Positions 22,853 to 35,400 are shown, counted from the first letter of the stretch. The stretch: DNA of 64,000 nucleotides from Spinacia oleracea (GCF_020520425.1 NC_079491.1:36301027-36365026), one strand, 5' to 3'. Notes: generated by a model from the letters alone, not told the origin. Program-made: numbers and translations.

Positions 22853-24070
22853 TCAACTAACCTCGGGAAAAAGCTCGGGATATTTCTTTCTCATTTCGTC
22901 CTCCGCTTCCCAAGTGGCTTCCTCAGATTCTTGATTAGACCATAACACTTTGACAATTTTCACATCTTTAGTACGCGTACTACGCACTTTGCTATCAAGG
23001 ATTTTGACAGGTCTTTCCTCAAAGGTTAGACTTTGGTCTAATTCTATGGTCTCCGGTTGCAACACATGCGATTTATCCGGGATATATTTCCTTAATTGAG
23101 ATATGTGGAACACATTATGCACTCTATGCAAGTCCATAGGCAAGGCTAGTCTATAAGCTACCTTTCCGATTCTCTCTAAGATCTCATATGGGCCTATGTA
23201 CTTAGGGCTTAACTTCCCTTTCTTCCCAAATCTCATGACACCTTTCATTGGTGACACTTTAAGCAACACTTTATCACCTATGTTGAACTCTTCATCCCTA
23301 CGTTTCAAGTCTGCATAACTCTTTTGGCGATCCTGCGCCGCTTGAATCTTTGATTGGATGGTTCGGATTTGGTTCATGGTGTCCTCTATCATTTGAGGTC
23401 CCAATACTACGGTTTCACTAATATCGTTCCAACAAAGTGGACTTCTACACTTTCGTCCATACAAAGCCTCAAACGGTGCCATTCCAATGCTAGCATGATA
23501 GCTATTGTTATAGGAAAACTCAATCAAATCTAGGCTATCTTCCCAACTTCCTTGGAAATCAATAACGCATGCTCGAAGCATGTCCTCCAGGGTTTGGATA
23601 GTCCTTTCAGTTTGGCCATCCGTGGCTGGGTGGAAGGCTGTACTCATTTTCAATGTCGTACCAAAGCTCTTCTGCACACTTTTCCAGAAATTCGAAAGAA
23701 ACCTTGAATCTCTATCTGATACGATATCCTTAGGAACTCCATGTAACCTCACCACATTCTTAATGTAGGCTTTAGCAAGTTGTTCCATTTTCCAGGTTTC
23801 CTTCATTGGTATAAACACTGCTGACTTGGTCAACCTATCTACCACAACCCAAATTGCATCATTCCTAGTCTTTGACTTAGGTAAACAAGTGACAAAGTCC
23901 AAAGAAATACAGTCCCATTTCCAGCTTGGAATCTCTAAAGGTTGGACCTTCCGTTGAGGTCTCCTGTGCTCAATTTTAACCTTCTGACAAGTCAAACATC
24001 TAGCCACAAATTCAGCCACTTCGTTCTTCATCCTTGGCCACCAATAGACCTTTTTCAAGTCCTTATACAA
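22853..24070 (-). pseudogene. Gypsy integrase with chromodomain-like C-terminus, frame-broken from pol
   Basis: An open frame of about 400 residues continues pol in a shifted frame. It opens with YKDLKKVYWWPRMKNEV and the CLTC cysteine pair of the HHCC finger. The DDE core shows LDFVTCLP, VSDRDSRF and TDGQTERTIQ, so all three catalytic acidic residues are present. After a GPYEIL segment comes LTFEERPVKILD and a chromodomain-like stretch (EEATWEAEDEMRKKYPELF), typical of chromoviruses. The start near 24070 is only where the frame opens. A short deletion at about 24071-24075 has removed the region of the second finger histidine and shifted the frame, so polyprotein from this copy would lack a full integrase. 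Confidence 0.9.
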
Positions 24071-24071
24071 C

Positions 24072-27000
24072 TTATGGCGTATTATGCCCTTCTTTCATCA
24101 ATCTCTCTTTCAGTTCTCCACACTTTTGAGGCACGCACCACCTGCCTTTGTACCTCAAACTTCCATCATCATGGATTCGGAATTCTAATTCCTTACCTTG
24201 CGAAATCTTTTCCTTGATTCGCTCCAACTTTACATCACCAACTTGGTTCTCTCTAATCTTATCAAATATTGACGGCTGGATGGTTAAGGCATTCATTATT
24301 CCCACAAGGCTTTCACCACTTACTATTTCAAGGTTCAAACGCTGCATGTCCTTACACAGCTCGTTAGCAACTACTAACGCATTGACACTATGACTTGATT
24401 TCCTACTCAAGGCATCCGCAAGTACATTGGCTTTTCCCTCATGGTACTGGATATCCAAATCATAGTCCTTAATTAACTCCAACCACCTTCGTTGGCGCAT
24501 ATTCAAATCCTTCTGTGTGAAGATGTACTTCAAACTCTTGTGGTCCGTAAATATCCTACACTTCACACCATAAAGATAGTGTCTCCATATCTTCAATGCA
24601 AATACTGTAGCCGCTAGTTCTAAATCATGGGTAGGGTAATTGGATTCATATGGCTTCAATTGCCTTGACGTATACGCAATAACTTTCCCGTTTTGCATCA
24701 ATACACACCCCAAACCATTCTTAGAGGAATCACTATACACATCGTATGCACCACTCTCATCTGGTAAGGTTAACACTGGCGCGGTTGTCAATCGCGTCTT
24801 TAAGGCTTGGAATGCTTCTTCACACTGGTCACTCCATTCGAACTTGGTTTCCTTCTTCATCAAGGTAGTCATGGGCTTGGCCATCCTAGAGAAGTCTTGA
24901 ACAAATCGTCTATAATAGCCAGCTAATCCCAGAAAACTACGAATGTCAGTCACACTCTTGGGTGTAGGCCATTCACTGACAGGTTTGATCTTGGCAGGGT
25001 CGACTGCCACTCCTTCTTTTGACACAAAATGTCCCAAAAATGCAACTCTTTCTAACCAAAACTCACATTTTGAGAATTTGGCATATAACTGGTTATCTCT
25101 CAGGGTACTCAACACCGATCTCAAGTGTTCCGAGTGATCTTCTTCACTCTTCGAATACACTAGGACGTCATCTATGAAAACCACTACGAACTTGCCCAAA
25201 TAGGCATGGAATACATGGTTCATTAAGTCCATAAATATTGCAGGGGCATTGGTTAACCCAAAAGGCATAACAGTGAACTCATAATGTCCGTATCTAGTTC
25301 TGAATGCGGTCTTTGGTATGTCATGGTCAGTGATTCTCAATTGATGATAACCCGAACGCAAATCGATCTTTGAAAAGATTTCTGCTCCTTTTAGTTGGTC
25401 AAATAGGTCTTCTATCCTAGGTAATGGATATTTGTTCTTGATTGTGACCTTATTGAGCTCCCTGTAGTCTATACAGAGCCTCATACTTCCATCCTTTTTC
25501 TTCACAAACAACACTGGTGCTCCCCAAGGCGATGCACTGGGCCTAATATAACCTTTCTTCAATAGATCCTCTAGTTGGCCTTTTAACTCATTCATTTCTG
25601 CTGGAGCCATTCTATAAGGTGCTTTTGAAATAGGGGCGGTTCCAGGCACTAAATCTATGGTAAAGTCAATAGGTCGATTGGGAGGCATCCCCGGGATCTT
25701 TTCTGGAAATACATCAAGGAATTCATTGACTACTGCAATATCCTCAGGCTGATCCTTGGTCACATGCTCTAGGTTCCTCACATTACATAAGAAGGCTGGG
25801 TTCCCTTTACTGACTAGCTTCACGAGTTCCATTGCCGTGATGATTCCTATGATCTTAGGCTTACCAAAACGACGATATGACACTACTTTGCCTAGGTTAG
25901 ACCTCAAGTGAACCTTCTGCTTCTCACAATCTATTTTGGCTTTGAACTTGGCCAACCAATCCATTCCTAGAATTACATCTAGCTCTCCTAACTCGAATTC
26001 GATTAGGTTAGATAAGAATACGGTCTTGGCTATGGTCATAGGCACATCTCTATGGATTTTGGTACACTTCACTATACTACCAGTAGGTATGACTATAGGT
26101 ACTTCAATCGATTCAGGCTCTTTCAACCCTAATTTCCCCAAAGCATCTACTGATATAAAAGAATAAGTCGCACCAGAATCAAATAGAACTTTAACTGACA
26201 CGGAATTAATAGAAAAAGTACCCGCTATGACGTCAGAGGAAGTCTCCGCTTCTTGCCTAGATATCACATTCAACTTTCCTTGGGCAACTCCTTTGTTATA
26301 GCCACCTCCGTTGGAGTTCCCATTGTTGTTTCGGTTCCCATTCTGCTGTTGGTTCCCTCCAGGCTTTCCATGGTTCTGGTGATTGCCATTGCTATTGCCA
26401 TTGTTACCACTTTGGTAGTTCCTTTGATTTCCACCTCCATTTCCCCCATTCCTGTTCTGATTATTCCGGTTATTGCCTTGGTGGTTACCTTGGTTAGGCT
26501 TTCCATTCTTTGAATAGCATTCATACTCCCTATGGCCTAACTTCTGACAGAATCTACAAGTCACCAAGTTCCCATCATAATCCTTTCCAGGGTGATTCAT
26601 GTTACAGCGCCTACACTCGTAGGTCCGTACTCCATTCCTTCCAGACTGATTTCCACCACCTTGGTTGTTGCGATTACTACCATTGTTAGCCCTAAACTGG
26701 AAATTCCCATTTCCTTTGTGCTTCTTAAAATTCCCCTGATTCTGATGGTTATTTCCTTGATTTGAGTTTCCACCATCCTTTCTCTTTTCAGCACTACCAT
26801 TCTTCCTTTGCTGTAACCCATACAGGTGAGCAGCTTTTCCGTACAGGGTGTCTAATGAGGTAAAGGTCTCTCCAGACAACAACAGCTGTAAGTCCATGGT
26901 CAAACCATTCTCAAATCTTTGAGCCCTGAGCTCTTCCGTTGCCACCACTTCAGGTGCAAACCTAGACAGCTCTATAAACTTAGAATAGTATTCCGTCACA

Positions 27001-27422
27001 GACAAACTTCCCATTTTGAGTTCAATGAACTCCTGCGCCTTTTGCTTCTTCAGGTAGGGTGGGTAAAACTTGTTCCTTAGTGCAGTTTTGAATGCTTCCC
27101 ATCCAAAGTTAGGTGTGGCTCTAAGGGTATTTTCACATCGTTGCCACCACAGATCAGCTTCACCTCTCAAGTAGTACACAACACTATTCACCCTAAGGTT
27201 TTCGGGGCAATTCACAGCTACAATGAGTTTATCAAACTCTCTCAACCAGTTCTCCAACACACTTGGTTCAATCTCTCCGCTATAGAGTGGAGGCTTGCTT
27301 TGAGCTATTTTCTTAAACATTTCCCCAACCGGGTCATGCATTGGGTTTGCTCTGGTTTGAGCTAGGTCACGAACTACCTCTGCTAGTTGTCTAACCACTT
27401 CAGAAATCTCTTGGTTAGCCAT
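24072..27422 (-). CDS. Gypsy gag-protease-RT-RNase H polyprotein (integrase frame lost)
   Basis: A single open frame of 1116 residues encodes the particle and copying proteins of a chromodomain Ty3/gypsy element. In order: gag domain (about 40-190; [17 protein letters not shown]), an Asn/Gly/Gln-rich linker, a CCHC knuckle near 285 ([14 protein letters not shown]), aspartic protease near 415 ([13 protein letters not shown]), reverse transcriptase (about 600-780; [11 protein letters not shown] catalytic box, [11 protein letters not shown]), RNase H (about 880-1010; [16 protein letters not shown]) and the start of integrase. The frame ends in HNTP then TAA, where the following integrase is out of frame because of a small deletion. 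Frame and motifs up to RNase H look intact, which suggests a young copy. Confidence 0.95.
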   Translation of the reverse strand: MANQEISEVVRQLAEVVRDLAQTRANPMHDPVGEMFKKIAQSKPPLYSGEIEPSVLENWLREFDKLIVAVNCPENLRVNSVVYYLRGEADLWWQRCENTLRATPNFGWEAFKTALRNKFYPPYLKKQKAQEFIELKMGSLSVTEYYSKFIELSRFAPEVVATEELRAQRFENGLTMDLQLLLSGETFTSLDTLYGKAAHLYGLQQRKNGSAEKRKDGGNSNQGNNHQNQGNFKKHKGNGNFQFRANNGSNRNNQGGGNQSGRNGVRTYECRRCNMNHPGKDYDGNLVTCRFCQKLGHREYECYSKNGKPNQGNHQGNNRNNQNRNGGNGGGNQRNYQSGNNGNSNGNHQNHGKPGGNQQQNGNRNNNGNSNGGGYNKGVAQGKLNVISRQEAETSSDVIAGTFSINSVSVKVLFDSGATYSFISVDALGKLGLKEPESIEVPIVIPTGSIVKCTKIHRDVPMTIAKTVFLSNLIEFELGELDVILGMDWLAKFKAKIDCEKQKVHLRSNLGKVVSYRRFGKPKIIGIITAMELVKLVSKGNPAFLCNVRNLEHVTKDQPEDIAVVNEFLDVFPEKIPGMPPNRPIDFTIDLVPGTAPISKAPYRMAPAEMNELKGQLEDLLKKGYIRPSASPWGAPVLFVKKKDGSMRLCIDYRELNKVTIKNKYPLPRIEDLFDQLKGAEIFSKIDLRSGYHQLRITDHDIPKTAFRTRYGHYEFTVMPFGLTNAPAIFMDLMNHVFHAYLGKFVVVFIDDVLVYSKSEEDHSEHLRSVLSTLRDNQLYAKFSKCEFWLERVAFLGHFVSKEGVAVDPAKIKPVSEWPTPKSVTDIRSFLGLAGYYRRFVQDFSRMAKPMTTLMKKETKFEWSDQCEEAFQALKTRLTTAPVLTLPDESGAYDVYSDSSKNGLGCVLMQNGKVIAYTSRQLKPYESNYPTHDLELAATVFALKIWRHYLYGVKCRIFTDHKSLKYIFTQKDLNMRQRRWLELIKDYDLDIQYHEGKANVLADALSRKSSHSVNALVVANELCKDMQRLNLEIVSGESLVGIMNALTIQPSIFDKIRENQVGDVKLERIKEKISQGKELEFRIHDDGSLRYKGRWCVPQKCGELKERLMKEGHNTP

Positions 27423-27888
27423 ATCCCTTCTCCTGAATAAATAAAAAGGCTAACTTCAATATTGGTTGGACACGACATTACTAAGGTACTGGTCCTACAA
27501 CGAACCTACTCACAACAATAACACACTTAGGCGCCACCTAGGGGAAGAGTTGGTGCCACTTTCGGGCCTTCTCACCCCACTATTCGATGCAAGTAAATTT
27601 AGATGGTTGCTACTAAACCACCTTGCACATAAAATTTCATTGAAGAAATAACAAATAATCCCTTTACGATACCCACACGACTTAGAATTGAGAATTAAAC
27701 TTAAAGGATAACGAAAAAGAAAATTCTATTCTTTTATTAAACTCCAATGAATAAGTCTTACATCCACTAATGCCATAACATTTATTCTCCAACTATAATA
27801 GACTAAAACCATAAATAGTAGCTTTGCCACTTTATTACTTCAACGGAAAGAAAGAAACAAAAGAAATAAAACTAAGGATTACATTTCT

Positions 27889-28596
27889 CTAGAGACTAAC
27901 GTCATCTCGACGATCATTTCTTTCCTTGTATTGCTCTGGAGTAAAGTCTTGATCATTAGGATCATCCAAGTCTTCTTCCGGATCTGAGTCTTCATCCATA
28001 GCCTCATTATTTTGTTGTGGTTCACTATCCACCACATTATTCTCTTCAAGCTCATCTTCAGATCCACTGGATATCTCAATGGTTGGTTCAGGAACTATAA
28101 GGTTAGGGTTCTCAATCTCTACCACATCATCATCACTATCCTCCTCCACATCACTAGCTTGCTCATCATGGATCATATCATCCTCACCATCACTTTCTAT
28201 TCCTCCATAGCCCATACCTAGACCCGCAGAATACTTTCCATCCTCATAGCTATTTTCCGCAATCTCTAGTATAGTAGCAAGAACCTCAGAATCATACTTC
28301 CACCTAGCATCACTAGTCCCATATTTGTACCAATTAGGGGTACCATCACTATAATGCATGTCACTGAACCTATTCTTGAGGTCTATGTAAGGGTTCTTAT
28401 GGGGTAAACAACGTATAATCATACTAGCCATCATATCTTTGTGCCTAAGGTGGGGCATGTTCTTGGTCGAAGCCAAATAGTCACAAGCAAACAAGATCTT
28501 CTGAACATACGTGCGAGGAGTCTCATTATCCATCTTCTCTAAGTATCCTAAACTGGTGAACTTAGAAGGTAGCATCCTTAATTCCTGAAAATTCAC
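27889..28596 (-). CDS. Pre-gag acidic reading frame of the gypsy element
   Basis: A 235-residue frame lies between the primer-binding site and gag, in the same sense as gag (gag starts 466 bases downstream). The N-terminal 120 residues are basic-to-neutral and look folded (MLPSKFTSLGYLEKMDNETP, KYDSEVLATILEIAENSYEDG). The C-terminal part is strongly acidic with DGEDDM, EEDSDDDVVEIE and a short hydrophobic-plus-serine/acid motif (TIEISSGSEDELEE) of the form of a SUMO-interaction motif. Just upstream of the ATG, ttttcag precedes gaattaag, which could be a splice acceptor. I do not recognise the family. A second, nonsense-mutated copy is at 18080-18735. Confidence 0.65.
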   Translation of the reverse strand: MNFQELRMLPSKFTSLGYLEKMDNETPRTYVQKILFACDYLASTKNMPHLRHKDMMASMIIRCLPHKNPYIDLKNRFSDMHYSDGTPNWYKYGTSDARWKYDSEVLATILEIAENSYEDGKYSAGLGMGYGGIESDGEDDMIHDEQASDVEEDSDDDVVEIENPNLIVPEPTIEISSGSEDELEENNVVDSEPQQNNEAMDEDSDPEEDLDDPNDQDFTPEQYKERNDRRDDVSL

Positions 28597-29334
28597 AACT
28601 CAAAAGTCTTACTAACGCGTTTCCATAGAAATTCCAACCCCAAAAGGATACAATAAATAGTTCGTGGAGCCATACAATTTCAATGCACAAATATATGCTC
28701 AACATGAAATATGATGCAATTAATCACATAAAGCAAGATAAAACATGGTTAAAACATATACATGGCACTTAATAATCACATTGTCACATAATATGCATTC
28801 TTAGACTAATATGCCCTTCTTAGTCTACCCATTTCTCACTTGAAAATAATATTAATTTTCGAAATTAATTAAGAAATAACTCCTAACTTTGTTGAAATTA
28901 TTTAAATTAAAATCGAAAATTAATAAGAATTATTGATTAATTAAATAAATAAATAAATAAATAAATTTCGGATAAATAATTAAAAGGAAAATTCCGAAAA
29001 TTTTAAACATAAATTCGAAATAATATTCGAATAAAATAAATAAATAAATAAATAAATGATTAAAATAATTCGGATAATTAAATAAATTAATTTCCGAAAT
29101 TAAGAAATAAATTCGAATTTAATTCGAAATTTTCGAATAAATAAATAAATAAAAAAATCGGAAAGATTAATTAAGTTAAATAATAATTCAAACTTTTCAA
29201 GTTATTTCAAATGACCCAAAATAATTGGTATTTGACCTTTAAAATATTGAGTACTCAAAATAATACGTTTTGACTTTAGGAAAATAATTTTCGAAAATCC
29301 TAAAGTTCTGCAATCGTAGTTTAAGGATTTACCA

Positions 29335-29415
29335 CTTTGCACTATTAATTAATGCAAAGCAGCTCTCAAACTAGAGCTCTGCAAATACCACTTTGTAGTA
29401 TGACTTACTACAAAG
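29335..29415 (-). repeat. Three consecutive perfect hairpins beside the gypsy primer-binding site
   Basis: Stems: ctttgca/tgcaaag (29335-29341 with 29353-29359, 7 bp), agctct/agagct (29361-29366 with 29373-29378, 6 bp) and ctttgtagta/tactacaaag (29391-29400 with 29406-29415, 10 bp, 5-nt loop). They lie 10 bases from the primer-binding site in the element's transcript. The same cluster occurs in the second copy at about 19530-19611. Confidence 0.8.
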
Positions 29416-29424
29416 TAGCCTTAA

Positions 29425-29436
29425 GCTCTGATACCA
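29425..29436 (-). other. Primer-binding site of the full gypsy copy
   Basis: The inverse of gctctgatacca is tggtatcagagc, the tRNA-Met site, three bases inside the 5' LTR at 29440. Confidence 0.9.
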
Positions 29437-29439
29437 CTT

Positions 29440-32409
29440 TGTAACACCCTAATAATTCCTTGTTTTTATAAAATCATTTTCCAACTTAAAATAAAGGAAT
29501 TACTAAAGTATTACTGCCATCGTGATAACGGATAAGGCTATTACCAGAATTACGCAGCGGAATTAAATGTCAACTAACTTTTAAAAACCATAATTAATAA
29601 AATATCGAGGCCTCCTACAATCTGGAACCATAATGGCCCAAAACCCAAAATATAAATAATTTAAATATTTCAAACATAATTAAAATAAAGTTAAATAAAA
29701 TAGTTTCAAAGAACGAAAACATGCAAATCTCTCAATCATCACAAGCCACATGATTCCGATCGTACTTGATCTACCAACCTGCTATATTAATCTAATCCTC
29801 AACAATGCAAGTGCAAATGATGGATCATCATAGGGTCATTAAGGCAAAGGCCATGACCGGAAACACACAAAGCACGTAGTCAGCAAAAGCTGAGTACTTA
29901 CAAGCATAGAGTAATGAAACTAAAGCATGCATCACTCACGAAATACTAATCAACATGCAAAAGCCATATAATAACAAATCAAACAATCATGAGATACAAG
30001 ACTCGACTCTTGACTCGACTCTTGACTCACAATTTAATTAGAATAAGCTTCGAACGGGCCAAAAGAATAATCCACAAAGGGAAAAGGTGATGGGAGCCAA
30101 CCAAACACCAAATATAATAATAATAAAATCGGGCCATACCGAGTGTCGGGCCATACCGACGGAATTCCTGCGCATAATATAAATGAAACAACGTCTTGTA
30201 TCATTAGTAGGAGTACGAGCTTTCCGGCAAGACTCCCCCCATTGTTCATACTCAAGGTATATACGTTCCAAGAGTTTTGAAGCTTGTTCCGGTTGCACTT
30301 TACGTTTATTAATATTTTAATAAAGGCGAACTCTAGACTCGACAACATGCATACATACAATTAATAAACGACAACCAAAACAATCTTATTTTAATGTTTT
30401 ATGACTTGTGATCAACCAAGCAAGACACTTGTGATATTACTACCATGTTCCTCCTCACCAAAGTGAGTCTCCACATCATGCATATTAACATGAGGGTTGT
30501 GCCCTTGCACGACAAATCCTAATTCATTTCATACATAATATTCCCAACTGAACCCTACATGTGCGGTGGCTTACGTGAGCTAACCCTTCACATGTGGTAA
30601 AATAAATAGTACAACGAGGTACAAATAAATGGCTCAAAGTATGCTAGACATCCCGTACAATAGCATACAATTAATTAATCCATCCCTTGCATGTGAATTG
30701 AACCATACATGCATAAATATTGAACAACATGATTGACAATGAAATCCATACTCATAATAATTCCAACATGCTTGTTCAACAATTAATTCAATAAATCCAA
30801 CATCACAAAACACATGCTCGTTCACCAAAATAAACATGATTTCACATAACGTAATTCACATCCTCAACAATCATGTATTGTCATTGACAAAAAGGTGTGG
30901 TTGCCCTAGACTTGTACGTACCTTGAATACCTAAGCGTAGGGGCCACTTTGCAATAACGAGCACTCAACTAGAAATCACCTCCTATCATCAAAATAATGA
31001 AACTTAAATTATTTCCATGTTCATTAAATTTCCAGCAACTTTATAAAAATTAAAACTTCCTTTAGAATTTTGAATTCAATCGTTTTTCAATAATAAAGTC
31101 GTCTCAATTTGCAAAATCAATCCCTAGTACAAAAACATACTTTTTCCGCCTTTAAAATCAATAAAAATCGACACTTTAAACCTTTATTAAAATCTGAAAA
31201 TATAATTGATTATCATAATTAAAATCATCACCTAATTATGCTAATCAATTGACTCATTAGGTTTAGGTTAAAACCCTAACTTGAAAATCCCAATAACACT
31301 AGTTTAATGTCATAAAAATTCATGCTTTATGAAATAAACAAATCTGAAAATTCATTCTTTAATAATTAAAACAAACCTAATGAATCACAACACACAAATC
31401 CTCAAACCACGATATTCATAACTGGTTCCCAGCATTTTAATTACTCAAAACAATATTAATATAATAATTTAAAATACGGAATTTAAATAGAATAGGTAAG
31501 GAAGAAGAGAATTATACCAATCCGGCCTATAGCACGGAACAATCACGAATTAGGGTGATTGGGCGAAAAGAGATTGGAAAACGAACACGAACAATCGACA
31601 CACACACACGCACAATCGACGTGCGTGCGCGCGGGCGAGGGGCAGGCTCAGCAGCGCGCTGGGGCGCGCGGGACGGATGGGCGAGGGCGCGAGCGCTGGG
31701 CGCTGTGCGCGAGAGGGAGAGAGAGAGAGAGAGAGAGCAGGGGTGTGCGGTGCACACGAGCAACAACAACACAGCAGCACAGCACCAGCAGCTATGCGTG
31801 CTGGCTGGGCGGGCTGCGAGAGAAAGAGCGAGAGACAAGGGGTGTGGGCTCTGGGCGCGCGCGAAGATTGAGCGAGGGCGAGAGCGAGTGCTGGGGCGTG
31901 AGGCCGAGCAGCACGAGGCACAGCCGCACGAGCACGGGCTGCATGCGTGCGGGCGTGCGGACGAGAGGAAAAGAGAGGAGAGGAGTGTTGGGCAAGAAAT
32001 AAAAAAGGGGCTTTATGAAATTTTAGGGGTTTATTTAATGATGGGGAGTCCTATTTATAGGCTCCATAATCCCTTGATGGGCTAGGCTTAGGAATTTTAA
32101 GTTGGACTTAGGAATTAAATGAATTGGGCTAGCTTAGGACTTGAATTAAATACTTTTGATTGGGCTCGTTTAATAAAACGAATTGGACTTTTTATTTAAA
32201 ACCCGAAGCTTTAAAAATCATTTGCAACTCATTTAATTTCCCAACTCAAGAATTAAATTCGTTTCGTAATTAATTAAAATAATAAATATTCTAATTAATT
32301 AAATACATTAAATACATTTAAATATTATTTAAATGCTAATAAATCGTAAAATGCTTTATAAATATAATAAAATATATTTATAAATATTATAAAAATACGA
32401 GGTATTACA
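29440..32409 (-). repeat. 5' LTR of the gypsy tandem
   Basis: 2970 bases, nearly identical by eye to the middle LTR. Differences include a longer ga run (about 31720-31738), an extra agcagcacagcaccagc segment near 31771, and a shorter aaat run. It directly abuts the target duplication acgag at 32410. Confidence 0.92.
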
Positions 32410-32414
32410 ACGAG

Positions 32415-35400
32415 CCTCTTATTATTTTCATAATCTAAATTGCATGAACATAGTTAAATTTTACAAATTTGCAAAGAATTAAAGGGGTGATTAATTTTCG
32501 TAATTAATTGCAAATTGCGTTTATTTAATTATATGTACGCAGTTTTTCGGTAGTTTCTTCGTTACTCATCCAAATCGAGTGATTTTTGTGTCAATTCCGC
32601 ATGTAAAAGGCATTCTAAAATTTTGACAAAAATATTCTTTTTCGGCCGAACCCAGAATTCCCAAATTCGAAGCTTAACTATGACTTTTCAGAGGTTTTAG
32701 TTTTTCGAACGCAAAAGTTTGTAGATTTAAGATGTTAAATTAAGTATTTGCGATTCATGTTGATAAATCTTGAGTTTTTTATTGACCTACAGTATATGTT
32801 TAACAATTATGAATGCCTAGACTTGTTAATTATACAACCTAATTTGTAATTATGATTAATTTGTTGAAATTCGAATAATTTAGAATTGATTTGTTTTTCA
32901 TAATTAATTAATAATTTAATTAGGTATCCATGATTAAAATCCACCATAAAAATTGTTAATTTATGTTAAATTTTTAATTTTTATGACCTAGATTTGAATC
33001 CATGTTAATTGGAAATTAATTGATTAATAAATTTTCGATTTTTCGCCCTAAAATTATGAAATTAATATGTTTTATTAATTTGTCATTAATTTTGAATTAA
33101 AAATTTTAAATTTTTATGAAAACGCTCATGAATGTTGCACGCACAAAGCAATGGAAGCTACGTGTTACCCTTTAGGGGTGTTGTATAGTGCGGGCACGCG
33201 ACGACGAGCAAGGGAGCTCGTCGCCCATGCGGTACGAATGCAGCGAGCAACCTAGCGCATGGCGCACGCACGAGGCAAGGGAGCCTGTGCGTGTGTGCTG
33301 TGTGCTATGGGCGATGGGCGAAGGGCGATGGCGTGGCACATGAAGAGGCGCGCGCGCGAGGGCGAGAGCTGGGTCGCCCAGCGATCGCTGCTTCGCGCAC
33401 CAACACGCGAGGCCTCGAGGGCTTGCTTGCGCGCGAGCGAGCGAGCAGTCCTTCCGTAGCTGCTGTGATGCATTCAGGCAAGCAGGCTGCGCGCAAGCGT
33501 GGCTTGGCTTGCTGCGTTTGCGTGTGGTTGCTGCTGCGATGTGCCATGGGCCAGCGATTGGTCATGCACTCGACGGGCTTGGGCGCAAGCCCAAGTGCTC
33601 GTCGTGTTACGATTGTCGCGTTTTAAATTTTAATTTGAGATTTTCAGTTCGAGTAATTTTAATTAATTTTAAAATTAATAATTTAAATTGTTTTCTCGGG
33701 ATTTAATTTTGATTATTATAATTATTATAAATTTTAATTTATACTAATTATTTTACTAAAATTAAACCTTGAATTAATTTAAATTCGTTATATTCAACTG
33801 AAATAAATTAAATAAGTGGATTCAATTATAAATTTATATGTGTTTTAAATTTTAATTAAATTTGTATGTTTCCGGTTAGACTAGAAATACATTTTTATGT
33901 TTGAAATTAGTAAAGCATATGAATTTATTGGTTTAAGTGGGAGCAATTTTAGTCATAAACTCTTGATTAGGTCTACAAATCCTTTAAGGTTAAACAACTT
34001 GATTAAAATTAATAAGGACTGAATAATTGGTAGATTATTGGTGCCCTTAATTAATTGCTGCAAATATTTATGTGATGCATACAATGTGTTTTAACTAACC
34101 AATTATGTGGGCCATTCATGATAATGAATGGATGAATGGTATATATATTGTATATGTACTGTTTTGCAGGTTATGAAGTGACTAGTATGGCCCAAATAGG
34201 ATAGAAAATATGGTCTGCGTACCATTAATTTGAATGTAATTGGTCTAAAGCACCAAATTTGTTTTTCAATTCAAATATGGTCTGCGTACCATCAAATAGT
34301 TGTAATTAGTTAAATTATAGCTTATCCTACTTGAAGAAAATGGCGCATCCCACGGTGAAATTCAAGACAGAGTTTCAAATCCATTTTCAAGACGGACTTT
34401 GAAGTTGAAGCTTCAAGATGAAGTCGGGCCATACTAGATCACATTTATCTTATGCATGCTTTAAGTTCTTTATTGCTTTTAAATATGTCTTAAATATGCA
34501 TGAGATTGTGGCTTGATTATGTTGCATGATTAAGGATTTTAGTTCACTTAAAATCTAACCAACATAGTAAGAGCCTTAAGTTCCAAACTTAAAAATTGAG
34601 TTAAAAGGTGCCATGCCAAAATAACACTTACTTGGATATCCTTTACATCGATCTTAGTAATAGTTTTCCGCCATAGCGAGGTGTTACTTATCGATACTAA
34701 AGGGGTAAGGTACACAAATAATTGTGAGTACAAGTTAGTTTTGGTGAAACTCAACGATATAAGTAAGGAGTCCTTTTATGTCGTGGCAAAATCGATAGGT
34801 TTACCTAATAAGTTCTTAGACGTACCTATCAACCAAGAGTAGTTTCTAGACTATTAGAAAAAGGCTTTTGCTTACCTAAAATGTTTTAGAATTGAGTCAA
34901 AATACATAATGTGCTTAATTCTTCAATGGTTTTAGGGTCTTGGAATCATTTTATTCACACCTGCCGGAACATTAAATTCGAATAAAATGCTAATAACTTG
35001 TTTAAATTGCATGAATGCTTTAATTTTCAAGTTATTACTCATGATAAATGTTTAGACTTTGCATGCTTCAATGTATGTTTTAATTATTGTTTATAATTAA
35101 ATATCTTGCACTGCAGTAAACCCTTTTAGAAAGGTAACAGTAAATTTCCTCGATTGGTAGTGAATCCAAGAACGATTCATGGAAATGAGAGAAAATGAGC
35201 AATTTAAAATGTACGTTTCTTATAGAGACTTTTATGGTTGTTTTCGTGTATCAAAAGCGAATGGCAAACCAATTGGTGCTTGTGAATTCAAAATACACTG
35301 TAGTTTTGAGATCATAAAGCATTGAGCTTAAACGCTCAGCTTTACCAATGGTTAACAACCTAACATCTTTGTCCATTTAATTCTCGAATGAGTCTAGTCC

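Larger units (their letters stand above)
16814..32409 (-). mobile_element. Tandem chromodomain Ty3/gypsy element (three LTRs, two interiors)
   Basis: Read on the minus strand from the right, the order is: full LTR (32409-29440), full interior (29439-22582), full LTR (22581-19635), a second interior that keeps only leader, pre-gag frame and the gag start (19634 to about 17199), then a 385-base LTR remnant (17198-16814). The 5-bp target duplication acgag (16809-16813 and 32410-32414) flanks the whole array, so it behaves as one insertion later made tandem by unequal recombination. A deletion then joined gag to the last LTR. The clade (Tekay/Del-like chromovirus) is inferred from the C-terminal chromodomain-like segment and long LTRs. 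Confidence 0.9.

Noticed and set aside
33252..33626. Overlapping open frames on both strands
   Set aside because: GC-rich leader of a dead Copia element. Low stop density explains the frames, and no motif is seen.
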